A model generated the notes under the pieces. It worked only from the letters and a program-made list of their open reading frames with translations. It made no database searches and was not told where the DNA came from. A program made the position numbers and the translations under genes. DNA of 64,000 nucleotides, from positions 29,518,642 to 29,582,641 of the forward strand of contig CP114483.1 of assembly GCA_027186245.1 (NCBI GenBank), in the 5' to 3' direction. This document shows positions 1 through 12,449 of this stretch, in pieces. This stretch comes from Coriaria nepalensis (lineage: Eukaryota > Streptophyta > Magnoliopsida > Cucurbitales > Coriariaceae). Positions within the stretch are counted from its first letter, which is position 1, and each line of letters begins with the position of its first letter.

Positions 1-1840
1 GAGAGAGGGAGGGATTGGAGAGACGTGGAGGAAAATCCTAGAGAGAGAAGATCCACATTCTCTCTAGATTTAACTCTTTATAATATTTACAAATTTGCTA
101 TTACTTCATATTTTCCCTCCATATTCCCAAATCAACCAAAAAGAAAACCTCCAACCACCCTTTGCCGATCCCCAACCTCTATAGCCGCTCACTCCGCCGG
201 TCCTCCCTATGCCAGTCGCCTCTGTCTCCTACTCTCCAAGCCGTCATCGTGACTCCACTACCTTCGTCTACTGGGAACATTATTTCTTTTCTCTATTGCT
301 TCTCCACCTTGGCTTCTTTCACGTTCAAATCTTCTCTCTAAACATGGTTTCTATCTCCACAGATCATTCAACCTCCGTTGCATCTCTGATTAGACTTGAA
401 GCCATTTCCTAGGGAAACTTCGTTCAGAATAGATCACCTATTTTGTCAGAGGAAACCATGGTGGCCGATCCTTTAGCTTCTGATAAGTCGTTGGGAAAAC
501 ACGATGTCATCTCTCATAGAAACATCAAATCTGCAAAACAAATCATCAAACCCTCTTCAACATATGATATTATGGCTGCTAGTGCAACATCTCTTGACTT
601 CTTGGTCTCTGAAATAGCACAATCTATTAACCTTCAGGTTGAAGAAGTTGAAAGCTTGGAAAAGAAGTTATACTTGCTGGAATCCAAGCTGAATATTCAA
701 TCGTCAATGATTGCCCATTTTAACATTCTATCTCCCTTCATCGCTCACCTATAGATCTCAACACATTTATCAATTGATGATATAGCTAAGAAGCTTGGTA
801 CAATTGTTGCCATGAAAACGACTCTTTCCCAAGCTATTTCAAAACTTAAGAATTGCTTCTATGGTGACGAAACCTCCCTCAATTCTGCGACCCCACATCC
901 TTTCTCTACAATTGATTTAACTATGCCACAAACTTCCATAAACCACCCGCCTAGGCAAAAACCATTTCGAGGCTTACTTATGAAGGCTGCTCTACCCACT
1001 CCGCTGCGACTATCTGCCAACCCTAAGCGTGCTAGTTGCCTTGAGAAGTTAGTTTGCCCTCAGTATACAAACCATCTTGCTTCACATAACCCTAGTGGCC
1101 AAAACCCACTCAGACTTATCGGAAACAGTTCTCTAATTAGTTCTGACGATTCGCTAGCGCCAAATACGGTCATTCTCCAGATGATCAACATTGGTCAACC
1201 ATCGAGTTGGTTGGACCCTCCACTTCAGCCTACAAACTAGCCTCTTTCTTCGAACTTACCCGGTACAGCTTCTACGCTAATGTTGATGTCAGCGCCAATA
1301 ACTATCTTGACTTCCAATGAGGAGGATCCACATGCTGTGGCGCTAGTTTTTTTTCAATGTTGATGCAGCCGAGTCTTTTAAAGCAACCCGCGACCCGGTT
1401 AGATATGCTTGTTCACTCGTGTATGCTGGCATTAATTACTCTAACGCATTTGAGGAATTAGGTCGGCTTCAATGACAACCGTGTTAGACGCTCCCCATCC
1501 AACAATAAAGTTTCCTAGTTTTCTAAATTTAGCTTCCAATGTTTCAAAAAACTAAGAAAAAACCCTACTAGAAACTATTGGTAAGTCCCTAAACTTGTCT
1601 ATTAATACGCGTGTCCTCATTATAGACCCAATTGTTCTGAACTCCCCCGTCCTTTTAGATTCCACCTTCCCACCTAAAGAGAACAAAACAAATACCCAAC
1701 TTAGACCCATGCGCCCACCTAGATCTCCCAAAAAATTATGAAAAAACCCCCTCAAACTCTAAAAAAATAAAACAGTATGACCAAACTTATTCTAACCACT
1801 TACCCAAACCACTTCCCTCCCTAACCCCGCCCCATCCCAA

Positions 1841-3177
1841 ATGACCTCCGACCACCCCCCACCAGCACCCAAACTTGACACCAAAAATCGGCTAGCTGCC
1901 ACCCTCTTAAGCGAACGGTCAAAGTCAAAGTCCATGGTCAATACCCAACAAGTCAAATTTTTGCAATTTGATCAAAATTCTATTAAATCATCAAAGTCTT
2001 GGAGCGATGTGGTTAAACTTATTACCATCAAAGAATCTACTTTTGTCTTGAGTTACATTGAGCCATCCATTATTGAAGCTAGGGTTGTAGTCTCTCTTTC
2101 TTCTAATGTGGTTGCTTCCTTGAGAATATAATTGTGGACCATTTTCTAGATATAAGATTTCATTTCAAACTTGTCACTACATTGCGAACTGGATTTAAAA
2201 ACATCGTGGGCTTACTAAGGTCAATGCTAATAAAGATGACTTCTACTTTTTTTCACTTCTCCAACCAATTAGAAGTGAGGAACATCCTTGAAAAATGACC
2301 TTGGTTTTTTGTGGATAACTACATAGCTATAAAAGAATGGAAAGTTGGAATGGTCCTTATTGGAAAGAATTCACTAGGATCCCTCTTTGGGTTAACTTCA
2401 ACAATGTTCTAAGAGAATTTTGGACGTCAGAGGGTATTAGCTATGTGGCTAGTGCCATTAGGGTTCCTTGTAACGCTGATAAATTTACGAAGATCATCAT
2501 TATAGAGATTCCACCCGGGTTTGTGTTGAAGTGGATGTTGAGAAGGATATAATTGAAGACTTTGACTTAATCAATGACTTAGGTCAGACCATCCCGATTC
2601 CTGTTGAATACAAATGGAAACTTTATGTGTGCAAAGAATGTAAGAAGTTTAGCCATAAGAGTTCCAAATGCCTTAAGCTTACATCCTCTTGTGATCCCTC
2701 AAATGATAAACCACTCTCACATCCCAATAAAGCCTAAATTTGTAAATCCGTTTGAAGGTAGTGAACCCGAAGCGAAAAGGGGTTACAGTGGATATTGACA
2801 CTTGTATGGAAATTGCCAAGTCATCACATGAAGGTGATCAGGCCAGTTTGGCAGGCAAAATAGATGGAATAACTAATGGTGAATCTAGTAACGATAATTC
2901 TAAGGTGAGTAACCCGATTGCATATAATGATGAGATCTTAAAGTCTTGTTCTCCTATTCATACGAGAAGCTTGATCATGGAAGATGATAGTGAAAGTGAA
3001 GAAGATAACTCTCCCTCCTCTCCTACTTCTACTACGGATACCAACTCTATTCCGGACACTAGTAGCACCCCTTCATCCGCCAACCACACTTCTAGACATA
3101 ATGGCAAGAAGAAAAGGAAAAAAAAAAGGTATTCTAATAAAAAGGGTACTAACCTCTTCCCATCTCCTTTTTTATTA
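1841..3177 (+). pseudogene. LINE ORF1 remnant (DUF4283 plus zinc knuckle)
   Basis: A nucleic-acid-binding ORF1 protein is the usual first product of plant LINEs. The DUF4283-like opening (KSWSDVVKL near 1996) and its middle part (RIPLWVNFNN, then SEGISYVASAIRVP, 2337-2552) are followed by a VEKDIIEDFDL segment and a CX2CX4HX4C knuckle, CKECKKFSHKSSKC, at about 2630-2690. A low-complexity Ser/Asp/Glu stretch and a Lys/Arg tract (GKKKRKKKR, about 3104-3130) follow. At least three frame changes separate the parts. The ORF at 2752-3210 is open but is only the linker of this protein. Confidence 0.75.
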
Positions 3178-3184
3178 GTTATTT

Positions 3185-4185
3185 ATGTCAATAATAGCTC
3201 GAAATGTTAGGGGACTTAACAACCTCATCAAAACAAGAGAAGTTCGTAGTTTTATTAGTAAGCATGATGCTTGTGTTATTAGTCTTGTGGAAACTAAATT
3301 CAAAGCTCCTAAATTTGATATGGTTAGCAAGTCCATTTGCTCCTCTTGGAAGTTCATTAATAATAATTCTCACTCGATGAATGGTCGAATTTTGGTGTGT
3401 TGGGACCTTTCTAGAGTCTTAGTCTTCCTTCTAAGTTCAGATGATCAAGCCATTCATTGTAGAAACTCTTCTATTGACCCAAATTGGTGGACTTTTGCTT
3501 CTTTTGTGACGATACTAATGTGGACAATGAAATGATCTCTCTTTGGTTTTCTCTTAAATCTTTCAAGCCGATTTTTTCCCTTCTCCTTGGGTTTATTTTG
3601 GGTGACTTGAATGTCACTAAATTTTGTTCGGAAAAACTTGGTGGTAACACTTCCTACTCTAGAAGCATGGGTGATTTGAATGATTGCATTTTTGACCTAA
3701 AGCTTGATGATCTTTCTTATGGTGGCCTCCCTTTTGCTTGGAGTAACTCAAATTGGGACGATACTAGTTTCATCCTTCAAAAGCTTGATAGGGCTATTGT
3801 TCATGTGGGTTGGAACGATAGGTTCCCCAATTTTAAGACCTTATTCCTCGCTCTCGGGATTTCAGATTATAGCTTTATTGTCATATCCGGCCTTATGGAT
3901 AAATGGAATTTCAAAATACCGTTTAAATTTTTTAATGCTTGGATGAAGCATGCAGACTTCTTTCCGCTTGTAGGTTCATCTTGGAGTATTGATGTGAATG
4001 GAAATCCTCTTTTCTACCTTGTTAAGAAGCTTAAGAGCCTCAAATTAAAGTTAAAAGCCTTTTGGAATAATAACTTCAAGAACACTAATGTTGATCTTCG
4101 AGATGTTAGGGCCTCTGCTGAGAATCTCCAAAGAATCAATCGATCCTCTCTTATTTCCACCAATTTCCCTTTGTCAAGAGCATAA
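3185..4185 (+). pseudogene. LINE endonuclease domain remnant
   Basis: The opening IIARNVRGLNN and the following DACVISLVETKF (within 3185-3310) match the N-terminal strands of the apurinic endonuclease domain that begins plant LINE ORF2; the catalytic Glu of the ET pair is kept. GDLNVT (about 3601-3618) is the interior Asp-Asn motif. The frame shifts near 3500 (the 3185-3535 reading passes into 3484-4185). The segment SYGGLPFAWSN is typical of these elements. The expected C-terminal SDH motif reads as SDYS, so the His is lost. Non-functional. Confidence 0.8.
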
Positions 4186-4689
4186 GGAGCTTGCTAAGTT
4201 TGATGAAAGCATGTTGAGACATAAAGCTATGGTTAAATGGCTTAATATTGGGGATCAAAATAATGCCTACTTCCATAAGGTTGTAAACCAACATACGGCT
4301 AAATTCAAGATTTAATCCATTACCTATTTCGATGGCTTTATAATTGATGATTAAGAGATTGTAAAGCATGAAGTGGTGAGCCACTTCCATTCTCTCTTTT
4401 CTCTTCTAGCTTCGTGCCCTCTTTTAAACCATGAGACTATTGCTAGGGCCATAACCAAGAGACTTGGTGATCAACCTCATCATCCCTTTACATGTGAGGT
4501 TTGTGAAGATGAGATTATGGTAGCAAAGCATCGGGTCCAAATAGTTTCTTGTCTGGTTTCTTTCATAGATGTTGAGACATCATTAAGTAAGATTTCATAG
4601 TAAGCATCCAAACTTTTTTCTGATTTAGAATTCTCCTCAAAGAGGTAAACACTACCGACATCTTCCTCATTCCTAAAGTTAATACCCCT

Positions 4690-5720
4690 GCCTCTCTTTT
4701 GTATTTTTCGGCATATCTCTTGTTGTAATACTATTTACAAATGTATTACAAAGATCTTAAGCAAGAAATTGTTTATGGTGCTTGATGGTTTAGTGAGTTG
4801 TAATCAATCTACATTTATAAAAGGTAGATGGATTAGTGATAATATCATTCTTTCTCAAGAGTTCTTGCATGACTACCATTTGAGAAAAAACCCCTTTAAA
4901 TGTGCCTTCAAGATTAATCTTATAAAGGTTTATGACATGATAAGACAATAATTTTTGGAAGAAGTTCTTTCAGTTATGAACTTCCCCCCTTACTTTATTA
5001 AGTGGATTATGACATGCATCTCTTTGACCACTTTCTCAATCTCTCTCAATGGTGAGCTTATTGGGTTCCTTGGGTGTTCTAAAGATATTAGGCAAGGTGA
5101 CCCTATCTTCCTGTATCTATTTTCCCTTTATAGGGAAGTGTGCTTTGGTCTTCTCAATGACCTAAAGAATGATCCTCGGTTTAGTTTTCACTCGAAGTGT
5201 CGTAGGTAGGGGATTACTCACCTTTGTTTTGCGGATGATCTCATGGTTTTTTCTAGAGGGGACAAAGGTTCGACAGAGGTAATCCATGAAGCAATCTCCA
5301 CGTTTTCTTTCATTTGTGACTCACCCCTAATATTAGGAAAAAAAATATTATTTTTTGGCAATATTCTGGATCTTATAAAGCAAGTTATTATTTTCACTCT
5401 TGGATTCTCGGTTGGTACACTCCTGATTAAGTATCTTGGTATTCCCCTATCCTCCCTCCTCAACTCTCTCTTACTTGGACTGCAAGCCTCTTATTGATAA
5501 GATGACTGCTAGGGTGAGTAGTCAACGACTTTTGAATTCCTTTCTTTTGCCGGAAAGCTTCAACTTATTAATTCCACACTGTTTTCTATCCAAATCTTTT
5601 GGGCCTCTCTTTTCATCAACCACTTTAAGGTTCTTAAAAATATTGATCGACTTATGCAAGATTTTCTTTAGAAATACTCTACCTTATCTCACGAAGGGGC
5701 TAAAGTAGCTTGAGATATGG
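4690..5720 (+). pseudogene. LINE reverse transcriptase remnant
   Basis: Recognisable RT blocks in order are FIKGRWISDNIILSQEF (about 4816-4866), INLIKVYDMI (about 4914-4943, where an FDK/Y motif is normally found), SLNGELIGFLGCSKDIRQGDP (about 5042-5105) and LCFADDLMVFSRGD (about 5222-5263). The catalytic Asp pair of FADD is present, but the frame is interrupted at 4950, 5208 and beyond. The downstream part corresponds to thumb and linker sequence and decays into short open stretches. Confidence 0.8.
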
Positions 5721-5839
5721 CGTGTCTCCCTAGAGACAAATGTGGTATGGGTATCAATAATATTAGTGATTGGAACAAATTGCTCAACTAAAAACACATA
5801 TGAAATCTATTCACCTTCCTTACTTCTATTTGGCCGGTG

Positions 5840-6430
5840 TGAGTCCATTCTCATCTTTTGAGAATAAGTTTTTTTGGGACTTGTTCGATTCTTAGACCGT
5901 GCACGTGGTCTTGGCGGGATATCCTTAAAGCTATGGAAATGCCCTTATCTTCCTTCTATTAAGAAAGTTGGGGATGTGTCTATATCCCCCCCCCCCCCTT
6001 TCCATTTCCTGGGGGGAAGTTTGAGATCTCATCCCTCTCTCTATCAAGCCTTATATGGGCCGAGCAGGTACCTTCGCGTGGCATCACTCTCCTTCTGCCT
6101 GCACCATCTCAAAGGCTTGGGATGATTTTTGGACTACAGGTGTTTCGGCTAGGTAGGCCAAGTTCATTTTGGTAAAATATATGGTTTGTCGTCACCCTTT
6201 CTTTGTTTTGGTTGCTTATTTGAATAGTCTCTCTACTTAAGATAGAAGCTTCAATTATGATACCCCTACTTATAATGTCTATTCTCTTTGTCTTCCGGAT
6301 GCGGAGTCGAGAGACCATATTTCGGGCATTGCTAGTATGCTACATCTACCATATTTGAAGGAAAAGAAACAATCGAATTCATACCAATATCACTTACCCT
6401 TATAGCATTATTTCCAACATTATTACTTAA
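5840..6430 (+). pseudogene. LINE 3' region with zf-RVT-like tail
   Basis: Short out-of-frame peptides such as AKFILVKYMVC and DAESRDHIF, read across about 6150-6330, resemble the zf-RVT domain at the end of plant LINE ORF2, where a Glu-Ser/Thr-Arg-Asp-His string is diagnostic. A homopolymer of 13 C at 5986-5998 lies inside the region. The element's end is lost somewhere before 6500. Confidence 0.55.
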
Positions 6431-6450
6431 AACATAAAAATTGGGATATT

Positions 6451-6929
6451 ATTTCTCTCGTTTCCCTCCTATTGAAATAATATTAATATTATGAATTTTT
6501 AAGATAATTTTTAATTTATTCTTTATCTTTCTTTCCTTTTAAATGATGTCATATTTAGTATTTTTTAACTGCTTGTGGCCTTTTTTTTCTTCTGTTATCT
6601 TTACTACTATTTTTTATTGGATAGACTTTAGATTATAAGCTTTCAAACTGACCATGTTGCTTCTCGAGTGATAATCCCTCAGTAATCACGTTAGGATATG
6701 TCCTAATTTATTTCATAAAAAGGTTGATTATTTTGTTTTTATATTTGGTCTTATGATGGATATGGTGACTTTCGAGTGACTACTGGAAATATGCCTCTTA
6801 GTTTTGGGAGAGGTTCGTTGAGTTTGCCCACTGTAGTTTATTTTTGGCTTTGTTAGCTGTGAATATATACTCACTTTCCAATAATAAAAAAAAGTGTAAG
6901 AGAGGGAGAGAGAGCGAGGCGTCGTCTCC
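6451..6929 (+). promoter_or_regulatory. PABN upstream region and 5' leader
   Basis: No gene is visible. The stretch is T-rich and separates the LINE tail from the PABN start. A purine run (GAGAGAGGGAGAGAGAGCGA, about 6899-6918) just before the start codon looks like a GA-rich plant 5' leader. No clear TATA box was found in the last 150 bases; the AT-rich AATAAAAAAA at about 6881 is the only candidate. Confidence 0.4.
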
Positions 6930-9900
6930 ATGGATCACGAAGAAGACGTCGAGATGTCCGGCGCTGAGAACAACGAAGTTGTTTGTTTCTTTCTCTTCAC
7001 AATTTTTCTCTATTTCTTCATTTCCTCTTTTCTCGGTTTCAAAATCCTAATCGATTTTGATTTTTGCAGGAGCTCTACGACATGAAGAAACGTCTGAAGG
7101 AGATGGAGGATGAGGCGGCTGCTCTTCGTGAGATGCAGGCCAAGGTTGAGAAGGAGATGAGCTCCGTTCAAGGTTTATTGCTTTTTATTTTATTTTTTTA
7201 ACTTTTGATTTTTAGGGTTTGCAGTTTTGATGCCCTTTTTGGGTCAATTTAACAATTTTGGAGGAATTTAACCTAAAGATAGCTCTCCCGATGATATAAT
7301 AAACGCTCCTTGCTTTAGGATTTGTGAAATTTTGCTTAATTCCTTTTTTGTAGTAGCTTAGGTTGGGAATGGGATAGAGATTAAAGATTTGATTTTTTTT
7401 TAGTAATATGATGTGAGAACATAATGTATTTCCTTATTTAGGCCACTCTCTCTGTCCAATTTGTAGTCTGAAATGCTGAAAATGATCGTTTTATTCCTGA
7501 GGTTTCACTGCGTTCTGTTTAGAAAATTTTCTGTTTCACTACTGTCCGAAGGGAAAAAGTAAAAAATTTTGTTAACCAATATGTTTGATACGGACTAGAT
7601 GATTGATATGTTACAACTTTATGGTGTTTATCTTTGCACCCACTTAATTACTTTCCCCATTTGACCTGTTTTGAGTACTAGATCCATCTGGTGCGGCTTC
7701 AAGTCAAGCAAGTAGAGAGGAAGTAGATTCTCGTTCAGTGTTTGTTGGCAATGTAAGGCCCCTTTTCCTTGAATCAAAGGCCTGCATCTGACATTTTATT
7801 TCATTATTGTAGCATAAGCATTAGGTTAAAAGTAGGGAAATGCTCAGAAGCATGATTTTTTAATAGCCTGGTCAGTGACACTTAATTGACTAACTCTGCC
7901 AGTTAGCACATTGGTGACATCTTTGTCTTTCTCAAAATGGAGATTCTTAATGTAACATGGAGGGTTTAAGTTATTTTTACCTTCACTTTATGTAGCTGCA
8001 TGATATAACTCTGCATTGACGCATATATTCCTTCCCTATGTTTGTTATTATGTGGCAACATAATAAATCTGAAGTTGTCTCTTTATTTTCTTTTCTTTTT
8101 TAATCATCTTGGTTAGTTTAACATGTATATGTGAATGAGCTTCTGATGAGTAATTTACTAAAACTAAAAAAAATTGAGGTGAAAGGTAACTTTATGTGCA
8201 AAAGAGAAATAGATGAAGATTTCTTAGGACTCGCTTGAGAAGAATCTAATTGTATTTATGTAGCTAATACCTGCATTTTCTAGCTTTTGAGATTTGCACC
8301 ATATTTATGATTCATTCAATTGTTCTTGCCCTTCAATATGTCCATACCCCATCTCTCCCCCCCCCCCCTCTCTCTCTCTGTCTCTCTCTCTTACAATTTA
8401 TTGGCTTGAGATGGGCTGATAGTTTCTGCTCTTTTGATTCTATGCTTAAGATTTTCGTGGCCACCAATGCTTCTAACTTTAATAGCCCTTTGTCTTAATG
8501 TGTGACTGCAATTGCAGGTCAAGCTTGGTTCTACAAGTTTTCTGATTATATAGTGCTGGTGTTGGAGTTTTTTTTTTATACATGAAAACATAGCCCTCTA
8601 GGAAAAGAAAACAATAATGAAATAAGAGCTGAAGGAAAAAAGAAAGAAACTTTAGAAGAAAAAAAATATATGAGAGAGAAAATAAGAATTGGAGCACAAT
8701 AGTTTAAAAGATGAGAATAATGTGCATCTTAAAAGAAAGAGAGATAATGGTAGAAGGAAAAAAGCAGAAATAACAATGAGTGGGGAGTATCTTGTTAACA
8801 TCCGAAAGAAAAGGGGAATATACACCACGGATAAGGATATAAGGCCTTTCTTTTCTCATTGGTGTATGTTTGGTTTCTTACTCTGGGATGGACCGAGGAG
8901 TTGTATCAAGGTTTATGAACCCTGCCTCTTGGAAGAAGTTAATGTGCAGGTATTGATGGATGGCTTAACTCCAAGCTAAAGTGCTCATTTGATGGTCATC
9001 TATGTACAGAAATATATAAGTTATTTGCTGCCAATGGTGAGGGATCTTCAAATATCTAATTTTTTTATCCCCTCTCCTTCCCGCTCATCAAGGAAAGAAA
9101 GAAGAATAGCAGGGCCTTTTATCTTTACATTTACTATCTTCTTTTGCCCAGACATATCAGAGTGATTCAACTTATTCACCTACCCCCATATCAACTAAAA
9201 AGAGGACAAAGTGAACCAGTCTCTTTCTGTGTCTATAATTGGTTATAACACATTATTGTTAAATCCATAGTAAAATCGTAAGAGTTCAGGCTCTCTGGTG
9301 TTGTGTTATGATGACATTCGCTATTTATCTCTTATACCTATTTGCTTTGCTTGTTCTGTGTTTCCTTTGTAAGATTAATATCATGTTCTTCAAACTGCTC
9401 AGGTTGATTATTCATGCACCCCTGAAGAAGTGCAGCAGCATTTCCAGTCCTGTGGAACCGTGAACAGAGTCACTATTCGTACTGACAAGTTTGGGCAACC
9501 AAAGGGCTATGCTTATGTTGAATTCATTGAGACAGAGGCTGTTCAAGATGCTATACTTCTCAATGAATCTGAACTGCATGGCCGCCAACTTAAGGTAGTA
9601 ATAACACAATCCTTAATTCTATTTCTTTTTCCTAAACCAATAAAATCACATTAGCTATTCAAGAACCTTTTTAATAGAACTTACACTTTGAAGCTAACAA
9701 AAAGGATCTTAATAGTCCTTCCTCTTATATGGTGCATTTGTAGGTTACTGCTAAACGGACCAATGTACCCGGGATGAAGCAGTTTCGTGGGCGTCGGGCC
9801 AACCCATATATGGGAGCTAGGGCCAGGAGCCCATATGCAGCTCCATATTTCTTCTCGCCTTACGGATTTGGGTAATGATTTATGTTTTAATTTGAAATAA

Positions 9901-10042
9901 AGACTTCTCATATTGAATCGTTTCCCTTGCCAGTTCATATAGTTCCTTACCTTCTTTTTGTTAGTTGATGGAGCGACTCTATATCTATTGCAGGAAGGTT
10001 CCAAGGTTCAGAATGCCAACGCGGTACAACCCCTATTTCTAA
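6930..10042 (+). CDS. PABN: Nuclear polyadenylate-binding protein (PABN/PABPN1 family)
   Basis: Binds growing poly(A) tails in the nucleus and stimulates poly(A) polymerase. Six exons restore one frame: 6930-6977, 7070-7172, 7682-7752, 9403-9594, 9744-9871 and 9994-10042, giving about 196 residues. Order: short acidic N-terminus; coiled-coil helix with the family string [19 protein letters not shown] (about 20-38); one RRM with RNP2 VFVGNV (70-75) and RNP1 KGYAYVEF (108-115); the linker [15 protein letters not shown]; and a Gly/Arg/Tyr/Pro C-tail ending in RYNPYF. The first donor is ambiguous: GT at 6978 or 6981 adds or omits one Val. The N-terminus is shorter than in the Arabidopsis PABN proteins I recall. 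Intron 3 (7753-9402) is unusually long. The family is certain; the paralogue is not. Confidence 0.93.
8357..8392 (+). repeat. C12 run followed by (TC)n microsatellite in PABN intron 3
   Basis: A run of 12 C is followed directly by about 24 bases of TC dinucleotides with one G interruption. It lies mid-intron, far from the splice sites. The rest of the intron holds short open frames (such as 8689-8979) with no recognisable domain. Confidence 0.9.
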
Positions 10043-11367
10043 AGGTATTATAATTTTGCTTAGAAACAATAGAGGCACCCAGAAAAGGGGCTTTTGGCTT
10101 TTTACCTATACATGCCTATGTTTCGGATATGTTTCTGTAAGAAACAGAATTTCCTTCGCTGTTTGAACCTCTAAACTTATAATTTTGTGTGTTAAACTAA
10201 AAAATAGAGTTTATTTTGGTTGGCTGAGCCAAAAACGAAGTGCAACAAAAATATTATGAGTTGATATCTAGAAATGCTTCAGAGTTTCTGTGTTTGTGAC
10301 ATCATGAATGATATGATGCGTGCAGGACTAGTCGTAAGTGAGCTGGGCTCTTTTTATGCCCATAACTCTTTTCTGTGATGTTGGACGCATCAATGCAGTA
10401 CTTATTTTCCTTTTTTTAGGAAACAAACAAAAAAGTGACATGATATTATGTGCTTTATTGTCTTCGAACTTTCTTGTCATTCCAATGTCACCTTATGTAT
10501 CGTGCAAATCCTTTTGGAAAAGAACTCTCCAGTGCACTTGAGAGCTGCAAGTGGAGAAGTAAATCTCTGCCTTCATTGTTCATTTGTTTTTGTGGGGGCA
10601 CTCAGTTGAGGATCCTGAAATAAATAAAGGATGCGATTCTCACCGGTGCAAGGAGTTCATACCTCTTTTTGCAATCTTCATATTTTTGAACACAAAAAGA
10701 AAAAAAATCAAACTTATCGACAAAATCTTGGTCTTCCAGGCTTTGGAAAGTTGATTACTATCAGACGCATGAATATGAATAAATCTTAGTCTTCATTTAC
10801 AGTATAGAAGAATGAAGCTTGATACAATTATCATATCATTTTGATTTTTGAGCGTTCATTCAGATTTTGATCAATGTTGTGAAGACACATCCTAAAAGAA
10901 AGACGTCCAAATTTGGCCCCTCTAAATATAACAATCCCCACCCTCCTTTTATCCCCAACATTATTATTGCACTTTTTTTCTTACCCACAAGAGGTTAGGG
11001 GTAGGACTTGGAGAATGGATCTCATGGATCCGGTTCCAGATAAATATCTAAATCTTATCGATCCTTCTTAATTATCTTTTTTTTGTTTCATGTACATTTA
11101 CCATTCGACCTTCCCTCGTGTTTGCCAGGATCAAATTCCTCTTGCGATAGATATTAAAGTTGACTTATTGTTATCGTTTCCACCATATATTTTTCTGATG
11201 ACAGATTGTACAAAAGTACGTACAGAAATTCATTCCAAATAAGAAAAGGGACTACTCGTATCTCTAATGACCAAACCACACTCGCTCCATATAACCCTAT
11301 TATATACATGGAAGAAGTACGAGGGAACCATCCAACTGTAAGAACCATGCACTTCTCGCCACCTCAC
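10043..11367. other. PABN 3' UTR and convergent intergenic region
   Basis: The PABN stop is followed at once by AAAG|GTATTA, and an AG acceptor (GTGCAG, near 10325) lies downstream, so an intron in the 3' UTR is possible. AATAAATAAA at about 10619-10628 is a plausible polyadenylation signal. The remaining 0.7 kb up to the EXL2 stop is AT-rich, with no gene seen. Confidence 0.4.
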
Positions 11368-12282
11368 TCACACAAGAGTCTTACAAGCCGATGTCTGTGG
11401 GTCCCACATAGCCGGAAGGAGGTATTTCCGACCGTTCAGTCCGTACGCATTGAAGCTCGCTCCACTACTCTTATCCACAAACAATTTACCCGGATAACCA
11501 GGGTACGACCCGGACCCGAATGTTCCTGTACAGGCAGAAACTGCCTCCAGAGGAGCACTAGCCGGGCCCTGAAAATACCCGTTGTTAAACGGGTTAGTAA
11601 CGGTACCCGCCAAAAGAGTAGCCAGGTTTATGATCATTCCGTCGACTCCAACGTCTCCGTTAGGAGCGATTAACGGTGGGGTCTGCGGGCCGTAAATAGG
11701 CTGATGGAATGGCCACGCACACTGGCCCGGACACTGCAGCTCGGAATTACCGACCCAAACATAAGCGACCCGGGCCCTCCCTTTGCCCACGGGAATCGAC
11801 CCGTGGGTGCCACACCTCATACAGAATCCCTCCACGGCGACGTCTTTCGCCGTTAAGACGACGTTGATCGAGTTGACCTCGTTGACTTTATTAGCCAGAG
11901 CATGTAAGTGAACGTTCTTCAGATTCTTCCCCAGAGTATACGCTTCGTGTAGGATCTGTTTTCCGACAACGAGGTTCGACGCGCCACCGCCCTTGTACTT
12001 CTCCGTCGTCTTCCACCACGACGAGGCGGAGGGAGACGGAGCTCGGAAATAGTTCAGGGACTGGACGAAGTCGACGATTATGGAGCGTTGGATCGGAGTG
12101 AAATGACCGTACCAGATGAGATTGACGGAGAAGTTTCCTTTCAGAAGAGCTCCGTTGTGGTATTTCAGAACGAGAGGCTGTTCCTGAACGAGAGCCGTGA
12201 GCTTTCTAGAAGAAGGTTCTGCAGCAGGGAGGAGGAAGAGGTAGAGTAAACAGAGGATGGCAGAGTTGTAAATAGAAGCCAT
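11368..12282 (-). CDS. EXL2: EXORDIUM-like secreted protein (phosphate-induced/EXL2 type)
   Basis: EXORDIUM family proteins are secreted apoplastic proteins linked to brassinosteroid and carbon-status control of growth; their molecular activity is unknown. The gene is a single intronless exon of 304 codons, normal for the family. The frame stays open 51 codons upstream, but the ATG at 12282 was chosen because MASIYNS begins a good signal peptide (hydrophobic core about residues 7-20). Family blocks: [110 protein letters not shown] and [16 protein letters not shown]. The stretch after the Cys-rich CMRCGTHGS is a little shorter than I recall for EXL2. It is convergent with PABN. Confidence 0.95.
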   Translation of the reverse strand: MASIYNSAILCLLYLFLLPAAEPSSRKLTALVQEQPLVLKYHNGALLKGNFSVNLIWYGHFTPIQRSIIVDFVQSLNYFRAPSPSASSWWKTTEKYKGGGASNLVVGKQILHEAYTLGKNLKNVHLHALANKVNEVNSINVVLTAKDVAVEGFCMRCGTHGSIPVGKGRARVAYVWVGNSELQCPGQCAWPFHQPIYGPQTPPLIAPNGDVGVDGMIINLATLLAGTVTNPFNNGYFQGPASAPLEAVSACTGTFGSGSYPGYPGKLFVDKSSGASFNAYGLNGRKYLLPAMWDPQTSACKTLV

Positions 12283-12369
12283 GAGTGAGGATAAAGGTTC
12301 AAGAAGTAGAGTTGCGAGGTGAAAAAAGAAGATTTTGTGGGTTGAGGAAAACATACGTAGAAGCTGGTA

Positions 12370-12448
12370 CTTATATTGGGCTCGAGACACCAGTGAGGGA
12401 GACAGCTGTATGGAAGAAAGAGGTGTCAACGTCAAAGTTCGCCACGTG
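12370..12448 (-). promoter_or_regulatory. EXL2 promoter: TATA-like element and G-box
   Basis: Reading the minus strand, AATATAAG (TATAAG on plus 12370-12375) lies about 88 bases before the ATG and suits a TATA box. A perfect palindromic CACGTG sits at 12443-12448, about 70 bases further upstream, where bHLH or bZIP factors could bind. Function is inferred. Confidence 0.5.
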
Positions 12449-12449
12449 T

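Larger units (their letters stand above)
1..6450 (+). mobile_element. Decayed LINE (non-LTR retrotransposon), 5' edge at or beyond the window start
   Basis: Fragments in the order of a plant L1-type LINE run along the + strand: an ORF1-like DUF4283 region and CCHC knuckle (about 1841-2740), an apurinic-type endonuclease (3185-4185), a reverse transcriptase with the FADD motif (about 4770-5500) and a zf-RVT-like tail (about 5840-6340). Frames change repeatedly and are broken by stops, so nothing is translatable as one protein. The first 440 bases are C-rich and may be the element's 5' leader; 443-754 and 812-1240 are open but unrecognised. No terminal duplication or poly(A) tail could be fixed, so the 3' edge is approximate. 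Identification rests on domain order and motif resemblance. Confidence 0.85.

Noticed and set aside
11206..11673. A 155-codon plus-strand ORF
   Set aside because: It lies antisense to the 3' half of the EXL2-type gene and has no family features; it is a shadow of that gene's codons.
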